Assembly: GCA_963714375.1 (NCBI GenBank)
Contig: CAVQOG010000008.1
Location: forward strand, 62,001 to 126,000
Origin: UBA5794 sp963714375
GTDB taxonomy: Bacteria; Actinomycetota; Acidimicrobiia; Spongiisociales; UBA5794
Direction of reading: 5' to 3'
Length of the DNA: 64,000 bases
Position 1 is the first letter of the stretch; each line of letters begins with the position of its first letter. Position numbers and translations under genes: made by a program. Positions 33,882 through 42,481 of the stretch are shown piece after piece. Below the pieces are notes generated by a model. That model was not told where the DNA came from. It did no database searches and saw only the letters and a list, made by a program, of their open reading frames with translations.

Positions 33882-35015
33882 GTGCATGTTCCATCACGAG
33901 TTCTCTACGGCGGAAGGTCTGGCGCACCGGTCGCTCTGATCGCCTCGACGGCGGCTGTCACATTTCTCTTCACAGCGACGCCGTTCCTGCTCACACCAAT
34001 CTCGGATCGTTATGGGGTCTCCGAGGGCACGGCAAGCGCCATAGCAGTTGCGCAGGTCGGGAGCTTTGCGATCATGAACTTTCTACTGCCCAGGTTGGTG
34101 AGACCGAGCGGACGGACACTCCGTATCGCCGCGGTCGGCTTGGTTGTCGCGAATGTGTTGAGCATGCTCCCGAACCAATTTGCGGTCCTCGTCGTTCTCA
34201 GGGTCGTAGCGGGTGCAGCGGCGGGGGTCATGACGTGGCTCGCGTGGTCGAATGCGATGAAACGCACATCAACGATGTCGTCGATTGCCGCAACCGGCCC
34301 GGTCACTGCCTTGATTGCTTCACCACTGTTGTCCCTCATCGCCACTCACGGGGACCGCGTCGCCTATGGGGCGTTGGCAGTTGCGGCGATTCCTGCGGCG
34401 GTACTCATCGCCCCGATTTCTGGAAAGAAGCGGTCTCGGGGCGATTTGTCGAGATCGAGATCAAACAGGGTCTTGCTCGCCGCCCTCTTTGGCCTTACCT
34501 TCTTCGGATCGAGTCTCTATCTCAACCTTTCCATCGTCGGGAGGGATATCCATCATCTGACTCCCTTTGCGGCTTCCATTGGATTCAGTCTCAATGCCGT
34601 CGGTAGCCTGATGGGTGCCCGTCTTTCGAGTCGTTACAATCGACCAGGATGGTTCATCATCTCGATCGGGGTTGCAGCCGCTGGCACAGTGCTCGGCCCG
34701 GTTCCGCTCTACTACTTCGGCATGTTCTGGTGGGGTTTCGCCTTCTGGATGGCGGTGCCGGCCGTCCTCCAACTCCTTGTCGATCGTTCGCTTGACCCAT
34801 CCGAACGTGCAGGTGACGGCCAGGGTGTCATGGCGCTCGGCCGATCCTTCGGTCCAGCAATGGGTGGTGGCTTTGTTGATGCAGGCGCGTTCTCCGCGCT
34901 CGCGATCGTTTCGGCATCAGGATTGGTGGCTTCCGGCTTGACGGTCATTGGCGTCGAGGCAGGGAGAGAACGGCTCCCCCCGACCGATCCAGGCACCATC
35001 GACCAGCAGTTCTGA
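33882..35015 (+). CDS. MFS transporter
   Basis: The 377-residue product has 11-12 hydrophobic helices in two halves split by the basic loop GKKRSRGDLSRSRSNRV near residue 185. The general fold is that of MFS efflux or sugar-type permeases; substrate cannot be inferred. Start is GTG 33882. It ends in a convergent arrangement with the aldehyde dehydrogenase, with a dispersed repeat between. Confidence 0.8.
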   Translation: MHVPSRVLYGGRSGAPVALIASTAAVTFLFTATPFLLTPISDRYGVSEGTASAIAVAQVGSFAIMNFLLPRLVRPSGRTLRIAAVGLVVANVLSMLPNQFAVLVVLRVVAGAAAGVMTWLAWSNAMKRTSTMSSIAATGPVTALIASPLLSLIATHGDRVAYGALAVAAIPAAVLIAPISGKKRSRGDLSRSRSNRVLLAALFGLTFFGSSLYLNLSIVGRDIHHLTPFAASIGFSLNAVGSLMGARLSSRYNRPGWFIISIGVAAAGTVLGPVPLYYFGMFWWGFAFWMAVPAVLQLLVDRSLDPSERAGDGQGVMALGRSFGPAMGGGFVDAGAFSALAIVSASGLVASGLTVIGVEAGRERLPPTDPGTIDQQF

Positions 35016-35038
35016 TATCCAGTTTGAGCCACCCGACC

Positions 35039-35109
35039 CGCGTACCAAGGGTATGTTCTGGCTGAAACAGCACACCCACCGTGGCGGTCGGTGACGGCCC
35101 ACAGAACGG
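35039..35109. repeat. Dispersed palindromic element, copy 3 (with an insertion)
   Basis: CGCGTACCAAGGGTATG starts it, then about 17 extra bases, then CACCCACCGTGGCGGTCGG and GGCCCACAGAACGG. It lies between the convergent transporter and dehydrogenase genes. Confidence 0.75.
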
Positions 35110-35178
35110 TGTTACCGGAGACTACGCGACTCGTGAGGATGGCCAACGTGACCGAAGGTCACGCGACTGGCTGCGCCT

Positions 35179-36540
35179 TTAGGCGACGACAACAGTCTTG
35201 ACATTGAGGAACTCGAGCATTCCGATGTGGGACAGCTCCCTGCCGTAGCCGGAGTTCTTGATTCCGCCGAAGGGGAGTCGCGGGTCTGACGCAACGAAGG
35301 CGTTGACGAATACGGAGCCAGCCTCGATCCGATCGCGTGCTATCTGTTCGCCTCGTGCGACATTGCGAGTGAACACTGCGGCCCCGAGACCGAATGGGGA
35401 GTCGTTTGCCACGGCGATCGCTTCGTCCTCACTCGATACGGTGATGACGGTTGCGACCGGCCCGAACGTTTCCTCGGAATACACGGGCATGTGCGGTTTC
35501 ACGTCGGCGAGCACGGTTGGTGGGTAGAACGCTCCCGGGCCTGTGGGAACCTTGCCTCCGGTTACGACGCGGGCACCGAACTGGATCGATCGTTGCACCT
35601 GGTCGTGGAGTTCATCTCGCAGATCGACCCTCGCCATGGGTCCGATCCGTGTCGCCTCATCGGTCGGATCTCCAACGGGATACGCCTCCATGGCCGCAGC
35701 CAGTCGGGATGTGAACTCATCTGCGATGGATTCGTGGACGATGAAGCGCTTTGCCGCAATACAGGATTGTCCGCCGTTGAGGAGTCGCGACGTGGCACAC
35801 ATCTCCACGGCGAGATCCAAATCGGCATCCTCAAGGATCAGGTATGGATCGCTGCCACCGAGTTCGAGAACGGTCTTCTTGAGCTGTGATCCGGCTCGTC
35901 CCGCAACTGCCCGCCCTGCAGCGTCGGAGCCGGTCAGCGTGACAGCACGGATGAGGGGGTTGTCGATGATCTCGCTGACCCCCGAACTGGGCACGACAAC
36001 GGTCCGGAAGAGACCGTCTGGGAACCCGGCTGCAACAACCATCTCATCGATTGCCAGTGCACAACCTGTCACATTGGAGGCGTGTTTGAGTATTCCTCCG
36101 TTGCCAGCCATGAGGGCGGGAGCGACAAACCGAATGACCTGCCACAGGGGGAAGTTCCATGGCATCACAGCCAGGATCACGCCGAGTGGGCGGTAAGCGA
36201 CGTAGCTCTGTGATCGCTCCGTGGTGATGTGGCGATCGGCAAGGATCGATTCAGCCTCGTCTGCGTAGTAGCGGCATGCCCACGCACACTTCTTCACCTC
36301 GCCACGACCCTCGTTGACCGGCTTCCCCATTTCGAGGGCCATCAGTGTCGCGAGCTCATCAGTTCTCGACTCGAGGACATCTGCCAGGCGAAGCATGTGC
36401 ATCCGCCTGGTCGCAAGATCGGTGTGCATCCATGTGCGCTGCAGTTCGTCGGCAACAGCAATGTGTGCCGCAACCTCAGAGGGCGTGGTTCGGTCATAGC
36501 GTGCAACGACGGAGCCGTCGATGGGATTGGTTGAAATCAT
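35179..36540 (-). CDS. NAD(P)-dependent aldehyde dehydrogenase, succinate-semialdehyde type
   Basis: From ATG 36540 the product is 453 residues with MISTNPIDGSVVARY at the N-terminus. Catalytic Glu226 is in VLELGGSDPY and Cys260 in NGGQSCIAAKRF; the FPLWQVIRFVAPALMAGN segment is typical of the succinate-semialdehyde dehydrogenase group. It oxidises an aldehyde to acid, probably succinate semialdehyde. The frame opens 15 codons further upstream but there it runs into spacer. Confidence 0.9.
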   Translation of the reverse strand: MISTNPIDGSVVARYDRTTPSEVAAHIAVADELQRTWMHTDLATRRMHMLRLADVLESRTDELATLMALEMGKPVNEGRGEVKKCAWACRYYADEAESILADRHITTERSQSYVAYRPLGVILAVMPWNFPLWQVIRFVAPALMAGNGGILKHASNVTGCALAIDEMVVAAGFPDGLFRTVVVPSSGVSEIIDNPLIRAVTLTGSDAAGRAVAGRAGSQLKKTVLELGGSDPYLILEDADLDLAVEMCATSRLLNGGQSCIAAKRFIVHESIADEFTSRLAAAMEAYPVGDPTDEATRIGPMARVDLRDELHDQVQRSIQFGARVVTGGKVPTGPGAFYPPTVLADVKPHMPVYSEETFGPVATVITVSSEDEAIAVANDSPFGLGAAVFTRNVARGEQIARDRIEAGSVFVNAFVASDPRLPFGGIKNSGYGRELSHIGMLEFLNVKTVVVA

Positions 36541-36566
36541 GCCGTCATCGTACAACGGCCCAAGTT

Positions 36567-36616
36567 CGCGTACCCGGGGTTGCACGTAGGAATATTGCGA
36601 CGCTCAGCCCATAGAA
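36567..36616. repeat. Dispersed palindromic element, copy 4 (decayed)
   Basis: CGCGTACCCGGGGTTGCACG then a diverged middle and CAGCCCATAGAAAG. It lies upstream of the aldehyde dehydrogenase; only the outer parts match other copies. Confidence 0.6.
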
Positions 36617-36642
36617 AGCCAGCCGCGGGCTTGGTTGGCGCG

Positions 36643-37227
36643 CTAGATCAGCGAGACAGGCCGGTCATCGGAGGGCTGGATGGGGTGATTGTTTGGACCG
36701 TATCGGTCGGCAAATGCCTCGAGTGAGTCGATCCCAACTGACTGCACATCCTCATAGACCACCCACTGGACGCCTTTCGTCAGCGGTGGGGTCGTTCGGG
36801 TTCCCGTGTAAACGAACCTTCGTGAGCCTTCGGGCAAGAGACCCGCCACGCTGATCGGTTCGTCGAGGGCGGCGGCTGTGGCGGGAGACGTGATCAGGAC
36901 ATCGACTGGATGCGCGCCGGGAGCGCGATCGAACAGAATCCCAATAACAGCAATCGCACCAGTGGAGTCCTGATGGACGAGATGCAATTCAAGATCGGCT
37001 GGCGTCCCTCTGATCGTGTGTTCGCTCGGTGTGTGGCAGTGGGCGTCGAAGAGCGAGAACTGCCGATCGTTGATTGTCAGGATTCCACCGGGTTGGATAT
37101 CAGCGCTGAGTGTGTTGCCAACATCGCGGAGGCTGACGCGGCTGAGATGGTGATACATCTCGGAAACCCGCTGTGCCGGTTGAGGCTCGGTCGCTTCGAG
37201 GTGGATCGGTGAACGCATGGGTGGCAT
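36643..37227 (-). CDS. Alpha-carbonic anhydrase family protein lacking a signal peptide
   Basis: The 194-residue product keeps the three zinc histidines: His63 and His65 in FDAHCHTPSEH and His82 in LELHLVH, with Glu80 beside. It begins at RSPIHL, equivalent to the QSPINI motif that normally lies some 40 residues or more into an alpha-carbonic anhydrase. Known bacterial members are usually periplasmic with a signal peptide. Here an in-frame TAG lies five codons upstream of the ATG, so the N-terminus is genuinely missing or the protein is cytoplasmic. Confidence 0.75.
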   Translation of the reverse strand: MPPMRSPIHLEATEPQPAQRVSEMYHHLSRVSLRDVGNTLSADIQPGGILTINDRQFSLFDAHCHTPSEHTIRGTPADLELHLVHQDSTGAIAVIGILFDRAPGAHPVDVLITSPATAAALDEPISVAGLLPEGSRRFVYTGTRTTPPLTKGVQWVVYEDVQSVGIDSLEAFADRYGPNNHPIQPSDDRPVSLI

Positions 37228-37264
37228 CGTACTCGCCGCCTACCAACGACTCCCCGGGCGCGCA

Positions 37265-37293
37265 GAAGGGGCGGCACGGAGGACCGCCCCTTC
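37265..37293 (-). terminator. Terminator hairpin of the inositol-phosphate synthase gene
   Basis: GAAGGGGCGG at 37265-37274 pairs perfectly with 37284-37293 across a nine-base loop. It lies 17 bases after the stop codon of the minus-strand synthase gene. Confidence 0.75.
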
Positions 37294-37309
37294 ATACTGA
37301 TCCGCGACC

Positions 37310-38419
37310 TCAGCTTGCGAGGAAACCCGCAAGATCAGCTTGTGCGACATCGTCACCTGCAATGAACGACTCGACGTTGTCGTGGGCGACACTGTCGTGG
37401 TACTGCACAGACGGCGACTTCATGAAGTACGACGAGGGTGCGAGCAGGGGACCACCGACACCGCGGTCCATGCCGATCTTTGCGCAACGGACGGCATCGA
37501 TGATGACACCAGCGCTGTTCGGCGAATCCCAGACCTCGAGCTTCATCTCGACATTGAGCGGAACATCACCGAACGACGTTCCTTCGAGACGGATGTAAGC
37601 CCACTTGCGGTCCGTGAGCCACGGCACATGATCCGACGGGCCGATGTGGACGTTCTCTGAGTTGATCTTGTCCTCGATCTGGCTCGTCACCGACTGCGTC
37701 TTGCTGATCTTCTTCGACTGGAGACGCTCACGCTCGAGCATGTTCATGAAGTCCATATTTCCACCGAAGTTCAGCTGGTACGTGTTGTCAATATGGACGC
37801 CACGATCCTCGAACAGGCGGGCAAGTTGGCGGTGAACGATCGTTGCACCGACCTGTGACTTGATGTCGTCACCGATGATGGGGAGACCGGCATCGACGAA
37901 CTTCTGTGCCCATTCGGGGTCTGAAGCAATGAACACAGGGATCGCGTTGACAAAGCCACAACCGGCATCAAGCGCAGCCTGTGCATAGAACTTGGTCGCT
38001 ACTTCCGATCCGACAGGGAGATAGGAAACAAGGACATCGGCTTCTGCGGCCTTGAGGGCCGCTACCACATCGACGGGTTCGACGAGCGATTCCTCGATCT
38101 GGCCGACGTAGAACTTTCCAAGCCCGTCGAACGTCGGACCGCGAAGCACTTCGATCCCGAAGTCCCCGATTTCAGCGAACTCGATGGTGTTGTTCTGTCC
38201 GCCCCACATTGCCTTCGCAATGTCTTGGCCGACCTTGGACGCATCGACATCGAATGCGGCAACAAACTCGACGTCACCGATGTGATAGTCGCCAAGCTGC
38301 ACGTGCATCAGACCCGGAACCTTGAGATCCGCGTCTGCATCCTTGTAATACTCCACTCCCTGAATGAGTGAGTTTGCGCAGTTTCCGAGCCCTGCGATGG
38401 CTACTCGTACCTTGGACAT
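37310..38419 (-). CDS. ino1: myo-Inositol-1-phosphate synthase (actinobacterial type)
   Basis: The 369-residue product starts with an NAD-binding fold MSKVRVAIAGLGNCANSLI and carries the family segments GDDIKSQVGATIVHR, TYQLNFGGNMDFMNM and DAVRCAKIGMDRG. It converts glucose 6-phosphate to inositol 1-phosphate, used for phosphatidylinositol, mycothiol and related compounds in actinobacteria. It is followed by a clear terminator and preceded by the PadR gene about 40 bases upstream on the same strand; co-transcription is likely. Confidence 0.93.
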   Translation of the reverse strand: MSKVRVAIAGLGNCANSLIQGVEYYKDADADLKVPGLMHVQLGDYHIGDVEFVAAFDVDASKVGQDIAKAMWGGQNNTIEFAEIGDFGIEVLRGPTFDGLGKFYVGQIEESLVEPVDVVAALKAAEADVLVSYLPVGSEVATKFYAQAALDAGCGFVNAIPVFIASDPEWAQKFVDAGLPIIGDDIKSQVGATIVHRQLARLFEDRGVHIDNTYQLNFGGNMDFMNMLERERLQSKKISKTQSVTSQIEDKINSENVHIGPSDHVPWLTDRKWAYIRLEGTSFGDVPLNVEMKLEVWDSPNSAGVIIDAVRCAKIGMDRGVGGPLLAPSSYFMKSPSVQYHDSVAHDNVESFIAGDDVAQADLAGFLAS

Positions 38420-38459
38420 GAAGCCCTCCTCCGTGTTGGTCTTTGTCTGCGGTCGTGTC

Positions 38460-38993
38460 TTAGGTGATCTGTGTTCGGGGTGTGATGCCGACTCTTCGCT
38501 CGCTGGCGATCAGGCCATCGAGCCATGCCATGTCGGCTTCGATGGACCGCATCGCATGCTCCATGAGGGCAAGGCGATAGCGGTCCGGGTTCTGTGATTC
38601 GGTGCGAGCCTCGACGACGACATCGCGCGCCGACTTGAGTTGGGCGGCAACCTTTGTCCGACGATGTTCAAGGACTCGGGTGCGTTGGCTCTGGGGGAGT
38701 TGGCTCAAGAAGGCGAGCCGGATCTGGAATGCGCGATCAGTTTCCGTGGCATCAGGATCGGCGGTGAGCAGTGAGTCAAACAGGTCACGACCGTCGGCGG
38801 TGATTGCATACGCCTTGCGGCGCCCTGTTCCCTCGGTTGCCTCGATGGCGCCACGCTTGTCGAGACGCCGCAGCGCGGGGTACAACGACCCGAATGACAC
38901 GGTCCAGAAGCCGAGTTGTGCAAGGGAGCGCTTGATCTCGTACCCGTGGCGCGGGCGTTCGATGAGCAAACCGAGGATGGCGAAGTCCAACAT
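38460..38993 (-). CDS. PadR family transcriptional regulator
   Basis: From ATG 38993 the product is 177 residues. The winged helix reads MLDFAILGLLIERPRHGYEI, then SLYPALRRLDKRGAIEA and GRRKAYAITADG, and a C-terminal coiled-coil dimerisation part follows. PadR proteins repress and sense ligands or metals. A 40-base palindrome lies directly upstream, an obvious self-operator. It may control ino1 downstream, as in actinobacteria where a PadR-like gene precedes ino1. Confidence 0.92.
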   Translation of the reverse strand: MLDFAILGLLIERPRHGYEIKRSLAQLGFWTVSFGSLYPALRRLDKRGAIEATEGTGRRKAYAITADGRDLFDSLLTADPDATETDRAFQIRLAFLSQLPQSQRTRVLEHRRTKVAAQLKSARDVVVEARTESQNPDRYRLALMEHAMRSIEADMAWLDGLIASERRVGITPRTQIT

Positions 38994-39004
38994 GATGGTG
39001 CGAG

Positions 39005-39044
39005 TATATCGAACCGATACATCAACGTGTATCGTTTCGATATA
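39005..39044. promoter_or_regulatory. Forty-base palindromic operator of the PadR gene
   Basis: TATATCGAA (39005) with inner GATACA and the mirror TGTATC...TTCGATATA ending at 39044, centred between 39024 and 39025. It begins 11 bases upstream of the PadR start codon and overlaps where its promoter must be. Confidence 0.75.
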
Positions 39045-39057
39045 GAACGCGAAAATC

Positions 39058-39111
39058 CGCGTACCCAGGGTTCCAGCACACGCTTTTTGTAGGTTGGAGC
39101 CCACAGAGTGC
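39058..39111. repeat. Dispersed palindromic element, copy 5
   Basis: CGCGTACCCAGGGTTCCAGC, CGCTTTTTGT, then GGAGCCCACAGAGTG. It is a sub-type shared with copy 6. It lies between the PadR operator and the ClC gene. Confidence 0.75.
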
Positions 39112-39205
39112 GACGGTGGTGGCCGATGGCGTAGTGTGACGCCGATGACTGTGAACCTTCCTGAGAAACTGGCGATGGTCGGAGTTCCGAGCCAGGCATC
39201 CACCA

Positions 39206-40516
39206 ATGAGTGACGAGGTACGAGCGCCGCTGATCCCCGGGGATCTTCAGGGCCGAAGCTTTTGGATCCTCATGGGATACGCCGTCGTTCTCGGTCTCGT
39301 CGGCGTCGTGGCGGCCCTCGCGTTCTTGGGGATGACAGGGCTCGGGGAGAAGTGGTACGGCGATCCCGCAACGGGCTGGTTCGACGGTCACCTGTGGTGG
39401 ATTGGCGTCGCAGCCGGAGCGGGCCTCGTTGTTGGCGTACTGAGGCGCATTCTGCACATGCCAGAGAAGATCCCAGGACTCATCGACGATCTCAAGGAAC
39501 AGCACGTCGACACGCGGTGGGTTCCTTCGATCGTGGCTGTGTCGGCCGTTTCCCTGGTTGGCGGAGCAAGCCTCGGGCCTGAAGTAGCTCTGGGGCAGAT
39601 GGGTGGCGGGTCGGCAGAGCTGTTTGCACGGCGCGGTGGCCTTGACGAAGACGACACGAAGAGCCTGACCCTGGCAGGAATGGCGGGGGCATTCGGAGGT
39701 CTCTTCTCGAGTCCTGTGATGACGATTGTGCTGCTTCTCGAAATAGCGCGGCCGGCCGGGCGTCGATTCATGCGAACCTTCTACGGCATCCTTGTTGCTT
39801 CCAGTGTCTCGTTCGGTATCTATTTTGCAATCGCGGGAACCGTGTTTCTCGGGATCTATCAAGTGCCCCAATACGCCTACGAGGACTGGCACCTGATCGC
39901 TGGGATCGGACTTGGTGTGTTTTCGGCCGTCATCGTGGTGGTCGCGTTCGTTGTCGGCAGCGTCCTGCGCCGTATCTTCGATCGCGGGGCAATACCCGAC
40001 ATCGCAAAACCGGTACTCGGGGGGCTGATCTTTGGCATCATTGGATATGCCCTCCCGCTCACCAACTTCACGGGGAGCGCACAGCTCGATACGGTTCTCA
40101 CGACCGGAGGAACCCTCGGCGTGGGCCTCCTCGTTGCCATTCTGTTTGGGAAGATCATCGCGTTCGCGGTGAGTGCTGCCAGCGGCTTCATCGGAGGCCC
40201 GATCTTCCCCATGCTCTTCGTCGGTGGGACCTCGGGTGTCATTGTCAGCGAGTTGTTTCCGGAAATCCCTCTTGGTCTTGCCTTTACCTGCACGCTCGCC
40301 GCCGTGCCGGGTGCGGTTGTTTCAGCTCCACTTACGATGGTGCTCCTGGCGGCGCTCATGGCCCAGGTCGGAGCGCTCCAGACCGCTCCGGTTGTCATCG
40401 CGGTTGGGACCGGCTACCTCACGCTCGCTGCAGTGAAGACACTCGTCGCACGGCGTTCGGGCACTGCGAGTGGACCAGCCCCAATCGCACCGCGATCAGA
40501 CGATTCGGCGGTCTGA
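39206..40516 (+). CDS. ClC family chloride channel/transporter with Leu at the gating Glu
   Basis: The 436-residue product has about ten hydrophobic helices. The family's G-x-E-G-P selectivity segment reads GGASLGPEVALGQMGGG, so the proton-glutamate position is Leu; the later GxFxP-type segment is GFIGGPIFPMLFVGG. Without the gating Glu it is probably a passive channel or a different subgroup. A 22-codon frame starting at 39145 overlaps its start (ATGAGTGA) and could be a leader peptide. Its 3' end overlaps the convergent regulator by 21 bases. Confidence 0.88.
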   Translation: MSDEVRAPLIPGDLQGRSFWILMGYAVVLGLVGVVAALAFLGMTGLGEKWYGDPATGWFDGHLWWIGVAAGAGLVVGVLRRILHMPEKIPGLIDDLKEQHVDTRWVPSIVAVSAVSLVGGASLGPEVALGQMGGGSAELFARRGGLDEDDTKSLTLAGMAGAFGGLFSSPVMTIVLLLEIARPAGRRFMRTFYGILVASSVSFGIYFAIAGTVFLGIYQVPQYAYEDWHLIAGIGLGVFSAVIVVVAFVVGSVLRRIFDRGAIPDIAKPVLGGLIFGIIGYALPLTNFTGSAQLDTVLTTGGTLGVGLLVAILFGKIIAFAVSAASGFIGGPIFPMLFVGGTSGVIVSELFPEIPLGLAFTCTLAAVPGAVVSAPLTMVLLAALMAQVGALQTAPVVIAVGTGYLTLAAVKTLVARRSGTASGPAPIAPRSDDSAV

Positions 40517-41128
40517 CGCCCATCTCGCCAGTTCGTGGCGGTTTGAGAGTTGGAGCTTGCGCAGCACCGATGACACGTGCGTCTCGACCGTCTTGACGGA
40601 GATGCTCAACCGGGTTGCTATCTGCTTGTACGCGTAGCCTCGAGCGATCTGACGCATCACTTCTTGCTCTCTGGGCGTGAGTGAATCGAGTTCAGGATCC
40701 TCTTGGACCGGGACCGCACGGGCAAAGGCATCGAGTACGAACCCAGCCAGTGACGGGGAAAAGACTGCATCGCCGTCTGCGATGCGCGAGATCGCATCGG
40801 CGAGCTCATCGGGACCGATCGATTTGGTCACATACCCGCGGGCACCGGCACGGATCATGTCGATGACGTCTTCTGGAGCATCTGAAACCGACAGTGCAAG
40901 GAACCGGATATCTGGGTTGGTCTCGAGAACGTTTGCGATGACTGACTTCCCGCCACCACCGGGCATGTGAACATCGACAAGTACGACATCGGGTCGTGCC
41001 GATCGAATCTGATCGACCGCCTCATCCACATCAGATGACGATCCCGCGATGTCGAAGGCGTCCTCGAGTTCCGATTGGACACCGCTCAGAAAAATCCGGT
41101 GGTCGTCCACGAGATACACACTGGTCAT
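40496..41128 (-). CDS. LuxR/NarL family response regulator (LiaR-like)
   Basis: The 210-residue product has a receiver domain (acidic pair near 8-9, phospho-Asp52, Lys in GYVTKSIG) and a C-terminal LuxR helix-turn-helix LTPREQEVMRQIARGYAYKQ followed by SVKTVETHVSSVLRKL. It pairs with the kinase encoded immediately upstream, overlapping by four bases. Its 3' end overlaps the ClC gene. Confidence 0.93.
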   Translation of the reverse strand: MTSVYLVDDHRIFLSGVQSELEDAFDIAGSSSDVDEAVDQIRSARPDVVLVDVHMPGGGGKSVIANVLETNPDIRFLALSVSDAPEDVIDMIRAGARGYVTKSIGPDELADAISRIADGDAVFSPSLAGFVLDAFARAVPVQEDPELDSLTPREQEVMRQIARGYAYKQIATRLSISVKTVETHVSSVLRKLQLSNRHELARWASDRRIV

Positions 41129-42318
41129 GGCGTGCCCCCTTTCATGGTGAGGTGCACTTCGGTTCCGGCGCCAACCTCTGAGTCAATGACCGCTTTGCCG
41201 CCGTGTCGCTGCATCCTCCCACGAATTGACTCGACAAGACCCCTTCTGTCCGTATCAATCTCGTGCGGGTCGAATCCCGAACCCTGGTCGGTGATGAACA
41301 CTTCGACTGTGCCGCCGTCCGCTTCGGCAAATACCGAAACCTTCGATGCGCCGGAGTGCTTCGCGGCGTTCATCATCGCTTCGGTTGCCGCGGATACGAG
41401 TGCCGACTGACGATCGGAGGGGAGCGACGCCTCGCCAACGACCACGACGCTGACTGGTACATCGTGCTGCTCCTCAACTCTCGTTGCGGCTCGGTCCAGG
41501 GCGGCTCTGAGCGTCCCGGAGTCCCCGGCAGCCTCGTCAAAGAGCCACGAACGCAGTTCGCGCTCTTGGCTCCGTGCAAGGGTGACCATCTTCTTCGGGT
41601 CGTCCGTGCGTTGGATCAGTGCGAGTGTCTGGAGTACTGAGTCATGGAGATGGGCAGCCACTTCGGCCTTCTCCTCAGAGCGAATCCTTGCCCTGCGTTC
41701 GGTCCGGAGATCCTCCATGAGGGACCACAGCCACGGACCGGCCACGATGACAAAGCCACCAACGGCCGCGATCAGAGCGAGAGCCAACACCCCAGCACCT
41801 TGCAGAGTGTCGAGCGATGACAGCACCACAACGAGGCCTGCAACCATCATGACAAGGCCGCCGACCACAAGCCACCATGACCGTCGTCGTCCGCCAGTTC
41901 CGGTAATCCCGGCCAAGGACTGCTCGTAGTTCACACCGGAGGTGTCGATGGCGATTGCCAAACCGAAGATCACGAGTGTGGTCGGCCACACAACGGCGCC
42001 GAACCACAACCCGAGCCCCTGGAAGAACAGCATGCCAGCGACGAACATCAGGCCGAGACCGACGGTTTGGGGAACCGTGACGGCATCGTGTGATGCAGGA
42101 TCGTGTGATGTGTCCTCTGGCACAATGAGTGCAGCCAGGACATAGACGACCAGACCTACTCCGCCGGCCAACGTGGCGCAGATGAACGCAGCGCGTACGT
42201 AGATCGATGGCTGCCCGAGGCGGTGGGCAATGCCGCCGGCGACTCCAGCCAGGAGTCGATCTTGGGAACTGCGGATGAACGGCCATGTGAACTGGCGTCC
42301 CTGGGTTGTTGCGGTCAC
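41125..42318 (-). CDS. PspC-fused sensor histidine kinase (LiaS-like, HisKA_3)
   Basis: The 397-residue product begins with a PspC domain (SQDRLLAGVAGGIAHRLGQ and SIYVRAAFICATLAGG). Four or five helices follow, then the kinase part: H-box AAHLHDSVLQTLALI, N-box ATEAMMNAAKHSG, G1 FITDQGSGFD and G2 GGKAVIDSEVGAGTEV. It would sense envelope stress through the membrane domain and phosphorylate the partner regulator. It diverges from the LiaF-like gene, which also carries PspC. Confidence 0.92.
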   Translation of the reverse strand: MTATTQGRQFTWPFIRSSQDRLLAGVAGGIAHRLGQPSIYVRAAFICATLAGGVGLVVYVLAALIVPEDTSHDPASHDAVTVPQTVGLGLMFVAGMLFFQGLGLWFGAVVWPTTLVIFGLAIAIDTSGVNYEQSLAGITGTGGRRRSWWLVVGGLVMMVAGLVVVLSSLDTLQGAGVLALALIAAVGGFVIVAGPWLWSLMEDLRTERRARIRSEEKAEVAAHLHDSVLQTLALIQRTDDPKKMVTLARSQERELRSWLFDEAAGDSGTLRAALDRAATRVEEQHDVPVSVVVVGEASLPSDRQSALVSAATEAMMNAAKHSGASKVSVFAEADGGTVEVFITDQGSGFDPHEIDTDRRGLVESIRGRMQRHGGKAVIDSEVGAGTEVHLTMKGGTP

Positions 42319-42376
42319 CGTGTGTGATCCTTGTGTGGAGATTGCATCCTGGGCTTCAGAATGGTGTCACAGCGGG

Positions 42377-42446
42377 GACAATCCCACAACTAGGGGACAC
42401 CCTGAGACAACCCTGAGGGGTCAGGATTGTCGGGGATGGTCCCCGA
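42377..42446. promoter_or_regulatory. Operator-like repeats in the divergent kinase/LiaF-like promoter region
   Basis: ACCCTGAG occurs twice in direct repeat (42399 and 42410, 11 bases apart). GACAATCC at 42377 is mirrored by GGATTGTC at 42424. TCGGGGA-tgg-TCCCCGA forms an inverted repeat at 42430-42446. These are good candidates for binding of the adjacent LuxR-type regulator to a shared promoter region. Confidence 0.5.
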
Positions 42447-42481
42447 TAGCATCTGAAACAGAGATTGCGGATGATGTCAGC

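Noticed and set aside
38705..39892. A 395-codon minus-strand frame across PadR and ClC
   Set aside because: It runs antisense to most of ClC and out of frame through PadR and its operator; no similarity or ribosome binding site.
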